64,000 nucleotides of DNA from Klebsiella sp. WP3-W18-ESBL-02 (lineage in GTDB: Bacteria; Pseudomonadota; Gammaproteobacteria; Enterobacterales; Enterobacteriaceae). Positions 59,986-64,000 of this stretch are shown piece after piece; positions within the stretch are counted from its first letter, which is position 1; every line of letters starts with the position of its first letter. Made by a program: the position numbers and the translations under genes. Location: NCBI RefSeq assembly GCF_014168815.1, contig NZ_AP021972.1:3968001-4032000 (forward strand), written 5' to 3'. A model generated the notes under the pieces. That model did no database searches. It was not told the origin of the DNA and worked only from the letters and a program-made list of their open reading frames with translations.

Positions 59986-61050
59986 CTAATTCGTTGTCCC
60001 TTGCATTGCTTTCGGGCTATAAAGATCACGAGCTCCACGCGCAAAACACATCAAATCCATGTACCACGCCTGGCCTCTGGTGTCGCCAGTATAGTCGATA
60101 GCTTTGACGATATAAACGCCATCCGTCGCAATGCTGGCAGCCTGTGACGTTGTGCCGGTCAGCACGCGGTTGCCGTTCTCTTCCGTTTCAGTGATACGCC
60201 CGGGCGACTGTGCGATTTCGCTATTGCCGAGCGCGGCGCGGTACACCGAAGCCTGATCGAGCTGAATAAGCCCATTAATGCGGATGTTGGGGTTTATCAG
60301 ACACCGCACATTTACGCCGCCGCCCATCGTCTGTTGCGGCATACCGATCAGGCCAGTATCAGCATTCAACACAATGGCTTCGTGAATGTATTTATCCTCC
60401 GGCACCATCTGAACCTGACCATCCACCAGCTGCCATGTCGCTTTGCACTGCGCAGCAATATTATCCATCACGTTACGGGTGGATGAGTAAATCGCGCGGC
60501 CACGAGGAAACACGGTATCAGGAAAGTCGCCGGTAATGCCCTGCGTCACGCCGAACGCGTTGAAATCCTGCATCGTTGCCCGGTGCAGATCCGCAACGGT
60601 ATAACCAGCTGCAAGCGTGGTGATGGTGGTCGCATAGAGGAACGCTTCGTGATCACCAATGGCCTGAATCAACACCCAGGAATCGGTAATGTTGTCCTTC
60701 CCGGTGACGGTGAAGCGAATATCACCGTCAAAGATCAGGCCGTAGTTCTGACCATTCACCTGCCCTATCTGGTCTGGTGAAATCTCACGGGCGACACCAA
60801 CTTGGCTCGCATCAACATCCGGCGCTATACCGTCATACCCGGCAATGATGCGAATTTTGGCAAACTCCTGCCCCAGTATATTGTTCGTGGTATCGGTCGA
60901 AAGGTTGTAAATTTTTACGTTCGCCACGCGCGGCCAGCGTGTGTCTGCCCACTCGATCTGGAACGTGACCTTAAAGTCAGACAGGGAAACGCCCTGCCCG
61001 TTCTGGTCCAACAGTTGCAGCTCAAAATGGCGCATCCAGTTAAGAGACAT
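59986..61050 (-). CDS. Baseplate hub protein (gpD/gp44-like)
   Basis: 354 residues: MRHFELQLLDQNGQGVSLSD, VTFQIEWADTRWPRVANVKI, YNLSTDTTNNILGQEFAKIR and AGYDG are the typical first domain of hub proteins in this phage group; QLVDGQVQMVPEDKYIHEAI follows. It should form the trimeric hub over the spike. Confidence 0.8.
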   Translation of the reverse strand: MSLNWMRHFELQLLDQNGQGVSLSDFKVTFQIEWADTRWPRVANVKIYNLSTDTTNNILGQEFAKIRIIAGYDGIAPDVDASQVGVAREISPDQIGQVNGQNYGLIFDGDIRFTVTGKDNITDSWVLIQAIGDHEAFLYATTITTLAAGYTVADLHRATMQDFNAFGVTQGITGDFPDTVFPRGRAIYSSTRNVMDNIAAQCKATWQLVDGQVQMVPEDKYIHEAIVLNADTGLIGMPQQTMGGGVNVRCLINPNIRINGLIQLDQASVYRAALGNSEIAQSPGRITETEENGNRVLTGTTSQAASIATDGVYIVKAIDYTGDTRGQAWYMDLMCFARGARDLYSPKAMQGTTN

Positions 61051-61052
61051 TT

Positions 61053-61358
61053 CTACTCCTGTACGAAAATGAGGTGGCTGTATGTGCCGAGGTTGGTTTT
61101 GGTAGGCTCGTCCGGTGCGCCTACATCGCAGCCAACGAGCAGCGCCCCGTTAATACCTAGTTGAGGATATTGCTCAAGAAGATTTACACCGGTTACCAGC
61201 GGCACGCCAGAAAGAAGCGGTTCGCCACTGCTATCTTGTACATCCAGAATCCAGCCAGCAGAATCACGCCAAATGACTCTCAGCGTGTATGTTGTCTCTG
61301 CTAACTGAATGCGAAATAGCTGGTTATCCGGCGATAAAGGGATTTCAGTTACATTCAT
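61053..61358 (-). CDS. Baseplate plug protein
   Basis: 101 residues: MNVTEIPLSPDNQLFRIQLA, ETTYTLRVIWRDSAGWILDV, EQYPQLGINGALLVGCDVGA. Fits the phage baseplate plug family (DUF6983-like). It overlaps the upstream gene by 4 bp. Confidence 0.8.
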   Translation of the reverse strand: MNVTEIPLSPDNQLFRIQLAETTYTLRVIWRDSAGWILDVQDSSGEPLLSGVPLVTGVNLLEQYPQLGINGALLVGCDVGAPDEPTKTNLGTYSHLIFVQE

Positions 61359-61981
61359 TGGATACCTATAGAGTTACCAAGACTGGTTCCTTTTAGTCCA
61401 TCAAACCACCCTGTTGACTTAATTACCGATTCATTTACTGGGGTGGTGGATTTAGTCCCGGAATTCTGCACCGCAGATGTACTAACCCCGTCCTGCATAT
61501 CGGATTTATCAGCAACGGTGACATTTTTTGTATGCGTTATGATGACTTCACGCAGGGTAAGCGTGCAGTTCAGCACGTTCTCGCTGGTTTTATCGGTCGT
61601 CACCTCAATGGCTCGCACCAGCATATTGGTGTACACCCTCTTCCCGGTAACCACATCGAACGGTACGCGCTCAAGCTGCATATCCAGCAGCTTTTGGTAT
61701 GTCTCCTTTGGGCTAAGCCCAGCGCTGAGGCCGATTGAAGATGTATCAATGAAGTCCAGCAACGAACCGCCACCAGAGAAGCCGCATTCCATTGTGACTT
61801 CGCTGGGGCGCTTATACGCATGATCGGCGATGAAACCCGAGGCGCTATTCGTTGTTGGCTTCTCCACCGGGTGCTCAGTAATTTCGAGCGCATCAGAATG
61901 CTTTTCGGAGACGACCACGCTGGGAATTAATATGCCAATTCGCCGGGATTGCTGGCGAAAAATAGCGGAGAGAATATCCAT
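61355..61981 (-). CDS. Dit-like distal tail protein
   Basis: 208 residues: IGILIPSVVVSEKHSDALEI, TEHPVEKPTTNSASGFIADH and PSEVTMECGFSGGG, then RVPFDVVTGKRVYTNMLVRA. This is the N-terminal domain of Dit-like tail proteins. It overlaps the tape-measure stop by 1 bp. Confidence 0.8.
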   Translation of the reverse strand: MDILSAIFRQQSRRIGILIPSVVVSEKHSDALEITEHPVEKPTTNSASGFIADHAYKRPSEVTMECGFSGGGSLLDFIDTSSIGLSAGLSPKETYQKLLDMQLERVPFDVVTGKRVYTNMLVRAIEVTTDKTSENVLNCTLTLREVIITHTKNVTVADKSDMQDGVSTSAVQNSGTKSTTPVNESVIKSTGWFDGLKGTSLGNSIGIQ

Positions 61982-63984
61982 TAGCTCGGCACCGTTCGAA
62001 GTTGTTGAGTTAGTTGTGAATTAACGTTCTTCTGCCGCTCAACTGTGATATTGGCAGCCTCACGTGGATCAGATACACCGTGAATATTAATAACCGTTTC
62101 TTGCTGTATGTTTTGTGAAGCACCGCCACCAGCGGCCATACGAACCAATTCACTTGGGTAAGGGTTTCTCCCGTTCTCATGATGGATAATTCCATTCATC
62201 AGAGAGGACATTACCTGCGGATCTTTAAGGTTGAGAATGGCATCAGGAGCCACACCCATCATTTTCGATAACTGAGCAATGTAAGCACCGGTATTATTTT
62301 CATTCCCCGGTGCCCACGTAGAGATTATATCGTTAAGGGTTTGCAGCGGCTTGCCTGTCGTCTTACCTTCAAAGTAGCGCATTAATTGTCGGGAAAGCGC
62401 TTTCAGGCCATCATAGGCAGTTTCAAACCGGGCGAACCTGCCGCCAGGCCTTTCGAGCGTCGCCCCAGATTGCCCACGAAAGTCGATATTACCGGGGTTA
62501 TTATTTCTAATACCTCGTGGAGCTTTAGCAGACTGGGCATGTTGGTCAGGCTCATCATCACCAAACCACCCGCGAATGGTTCTGCCTACGCTGCGCGGGT
62601 CAAATCCCAGATTCTCCTTAACCCAGTCAGCGCTTCTGTTGGCGCTATCCTCTACTGCCGGTGTGGCACTCGGTTGCCCGCTGCCCTGATTTAGCAGCTG
62701 TTTGCCTATACTAGCGGCCTGCGCCCAGTTGCCATCTTTTATGGCATTCAGCAAATCAGCGATCATGTTCAGCATCTTGCCGAACTCACCCATTTGCGAA
62801 ATGAAGTTGCTAAAATCCCACTTTAGGGACCATGACTTGGGGTCAATACCGAGCAACTTAGCCAGCGCTTTTGTCAGGTCCGTAACAGTCTTTTTCAGGT
62901 CACCAATCATTTTGACGGCCTGACCAATTTCAGTCTTCCATTTCCCCCAGTCAATCAGGCTTTTGCCACCTTCTTTCCACGTCTGGTAATCATCCAAGAG
63001 CAGACCAAGTGCAATAATAAGCGTCGTTATCATGCCCAAGGGTGATGACATGAAAGCGGTATTTAGCAGCCGCCATGCAACCAACAGCCCACTGAACAAT
63101 GCGATAAGCTGCTGCGTGGCTGGGTTCAGCTTTTTGAACCAGGCGATCACACCCTCAACAGCTTGCCCAGTTCGCCATAACACGCGGGTAATCGCGTCAC
63201 CTGCCCAGAGAATTCCTTTGATGATCTTCGTGATGACCGCTTCAATCTTCGGCCAGTTGTCGAGTATCTGCCTGCGGAAGTTATCAATACTGCCAGCAAG
63301 GCCACCAGCTAGGTTAGAGCCAATCTTGTCTTTCGCCTGTCCAAGCGTCATCGTCAGATTACGCATGGAGGTCATGAAAATATTGGACTGTTTAGCCGCT
63401 GACTCAGCATTAAAACCAATACGCTTTGCCGTCAACGCGTACTCAGAACTGAGCTGCCCCATCCCTCTGCGCATCGCCATCAGCGTGTTTTCATCGATGC
63501 CGAGCATCTGCGCGTATTGCTTCGCGCGGTAATACGGCATGTTGTTGAGCTTTTGCCCAACGCCAGTAAAGATGTCCGCAGTATCACGCATCTTTCCGCT
63601 GGCATCGCGAGTCTGGACACCCAGGCGGTTCAGGAACCCTTCCGCCCCCGGATTACTACGCATGAAGCCAGCCAGCCCTTCGAGGGAGGACATGGCCGAC
63701 TCGGCGCTGGCACCGGTTTGCGATGCGGCATAGCCCAGCGCTTTGATGCCCTGGACGCTGGCCCCCGTCCGTTGGGATGCCCAGTAAACCTTATCCAGAC
63801 CATTCGCGATCTGGGTGGTAAATCCGACAATGCTCAGCGCTGCGCCTTCCACCACCGCGCCGACCTTCAGAACGTTAGCAGTAACGCCTTTTAGCACTGC
63901 TTCGAACTTATTAGCGCCAGCCTGATCGATATCGAATCCCAGCGAAACAAGGAAATCTTTAATCGTATCTGCGTTACCGCTCAT
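61981..63984 (-). CDS. Tail tape measure protein with a peptidoglycan-hydrolase-like domain
   Basis: 667 residues. N-terminal helical part (LGFDIDQAGANKFEAVLKGV), repeated helices, a hydrophobic middle (LIALFSGLLVAWRLLNTAFM, LGMITTLIIALGLLLDD), then a domain at about 500-620 (RGIRNNNPGNIDFRGQSGAT, YDGLKALSRQLMRYFEGKTT) of the lytic-enzyme type seen in structural proteins, and a basic end. It sets tail length and may help pierce the wall. The ATG at 63984 has GGAGAG upstream, so the gene is complete. Confidence 0.9.
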   Translation of the reverse strand: MSGNADTIKDFLVSLGFDIDQAGANKFEAVLKGVTANVLKVGAVVEGAALSIVGFTTQIANGLDKVYWASQRTGASVQGIKALGYAASQTGASAESAMSSLEGLAGFMRSNPGAEGFLNRLGVQTRDASGKMRDTADIFTGVGQKLNNMPYYRAKQYAQMLGIDENTLMAMRRGMGQLSSEYALTAKRIGFNAESAAKQSNIFMTSMRNLTMTLGQAKDKIGSNLAGGLAGSIDNFRRQILDNWPKIEAVITKIIKGILWAGDAITRVLWRTGQAVEGVIAWFKKLNPATQQLIALFSGLLVAWRLLNTAFMSSPLGMITTLIIALGLLLDDYQTWKEGGKSLIDWGKWKTEIGQAVKMIGDLKKTVTDLTKALAKLLGIDPKSWSLKWDFSNFISQMGEFGKMLNMIADLLNAIKDGNWAQAASIGKQLLNQGSGQPSATPAVEDSANRSADWVKENLGFDPRSVGRTIRGWFGDDEPDQHAQSAKAPRGIRNNNPGNIDFRGQSGATLERPGGRFARFETAYDGLKALSRQLMRYFEGKTTGKPLQTLNDIISTWAPGNENNTGAYIAQLSKMMGVAPDAILNLKDPQVMSSLMNGIIHHENGRNPYPSELVRMAAGGGASQNIQQETVINIHGVSDPREAANITVERQKNVNSQLTQQLRTVPS

Positions 63985-64000
63985 TGGCCGCTCTCCATTT

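Larger units (their letters stand above)
53702..64000 (-). mobile_element. Tail end of a Mu/SfV-like prophage (prophage B)
   Basis: Ten kilobases of minus-strand tail genes in the SfV/Mu order: tape measure, Dit-like, plug, hub, gp45/V, gp46/W, J, tail tip, fibre, fibre chaperone, invertase. It begins just right of the thrW repeat. The remainder lies outside the window. A contractile, myovirus-type tail is expected. Two unrelated small genes are inserted between the hub and gp45 genes. Confidence 0.9.

Overview
The window is accessory DNA from an enterobacterial chromosome of the Klebsiella/Enterobacter/Escherichia type. The evidence is a Klebsiella-type scrKYABR sucrose operon, a block of CP4-57-like E. 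coli island genes, lambdoid/SfV-like phage genes, and two copies of the 3' end of the tRNA-Thr gene thrW (recognised from memory of its sequence). Species cannot be fixed from the sequence alone.

Layout. (1) 1-4719: the integrase end of a lambdoid prophage (A): SSB-like C-terminus, DUF1317, a Dcm-Dam methyltransferase fusion, DUF4060, an excisionase-like gene and int. (2) 4734-4779 and 53656-53701: a 46-bp direct repeat of the thrW 3' end, bounding a 49-kb genomic island with its own tyrosine integrase (4965-6272). (3) 6395-10772: small island genes, mostly unknown, an inovirus Gp2/YfjJ-like gene, and truncated genes joined to IS66 debris. (4) 10961-17549: sucrose uptake and hydrolysis operon with three ScrR-type operators. 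(5) 17661-21219: IS wreckage, including an IS911-like element whose orfB is split by a complete group II intron, and a collapsed IS66 remnant. (6) 21728-36786: a full locus of heat resistance (LHR/TLPQC), visibly GC-rich: HTH regulator, two Hsp20s, ClpK, FtsH, two YfdX, HdeD, an HPF/sigma-like protein, thioredoxin, KefB, PsiE, M48 protease, DegP-like protease. (7) 37011-39322: a truncated IS5 transposase, an intact IS3-family element, and a WYL-regulator fragment cut by it. (8) 39752-53266: CP4-57-like backbone (yfjP, yfjQ, yfjR, ypjK, yfjS, broken yfjT, then ardB/yfjX, radC/yfjY, ypjJ, yfjZ, ypjF). It is interrupted by an intact IS66 with an 8-bp target duplication, a 17-cysteine mini-protein, an enzyme chimera, and a DUF2254 + BetT pair. 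(9) 53882-64000: the tail end of a Mu/SfV-like prophage (B), on the minus strand: DNA invertase, tail fibre and chaperone, baseplate genes, tape measure.

How it fits together. The island carries three gains in fitness: growth on sucrose; survival of heat and protein damage through chaperones, disaggregase, proteases and envelope factors; and osmoprotectant uptake. The CP4-57-like part adds antirestriction and a YfjZ/YpjF toxin-antitoxin pair that may stabilise it. The tail end of phage B and the integrase end of phage A both face the island. That is the order seen around a phage attP rather than the ends of one prophage, so the locus is either a tandem array at thrW (phage A, island, phage B) or an island integrated at a phage attachment site.
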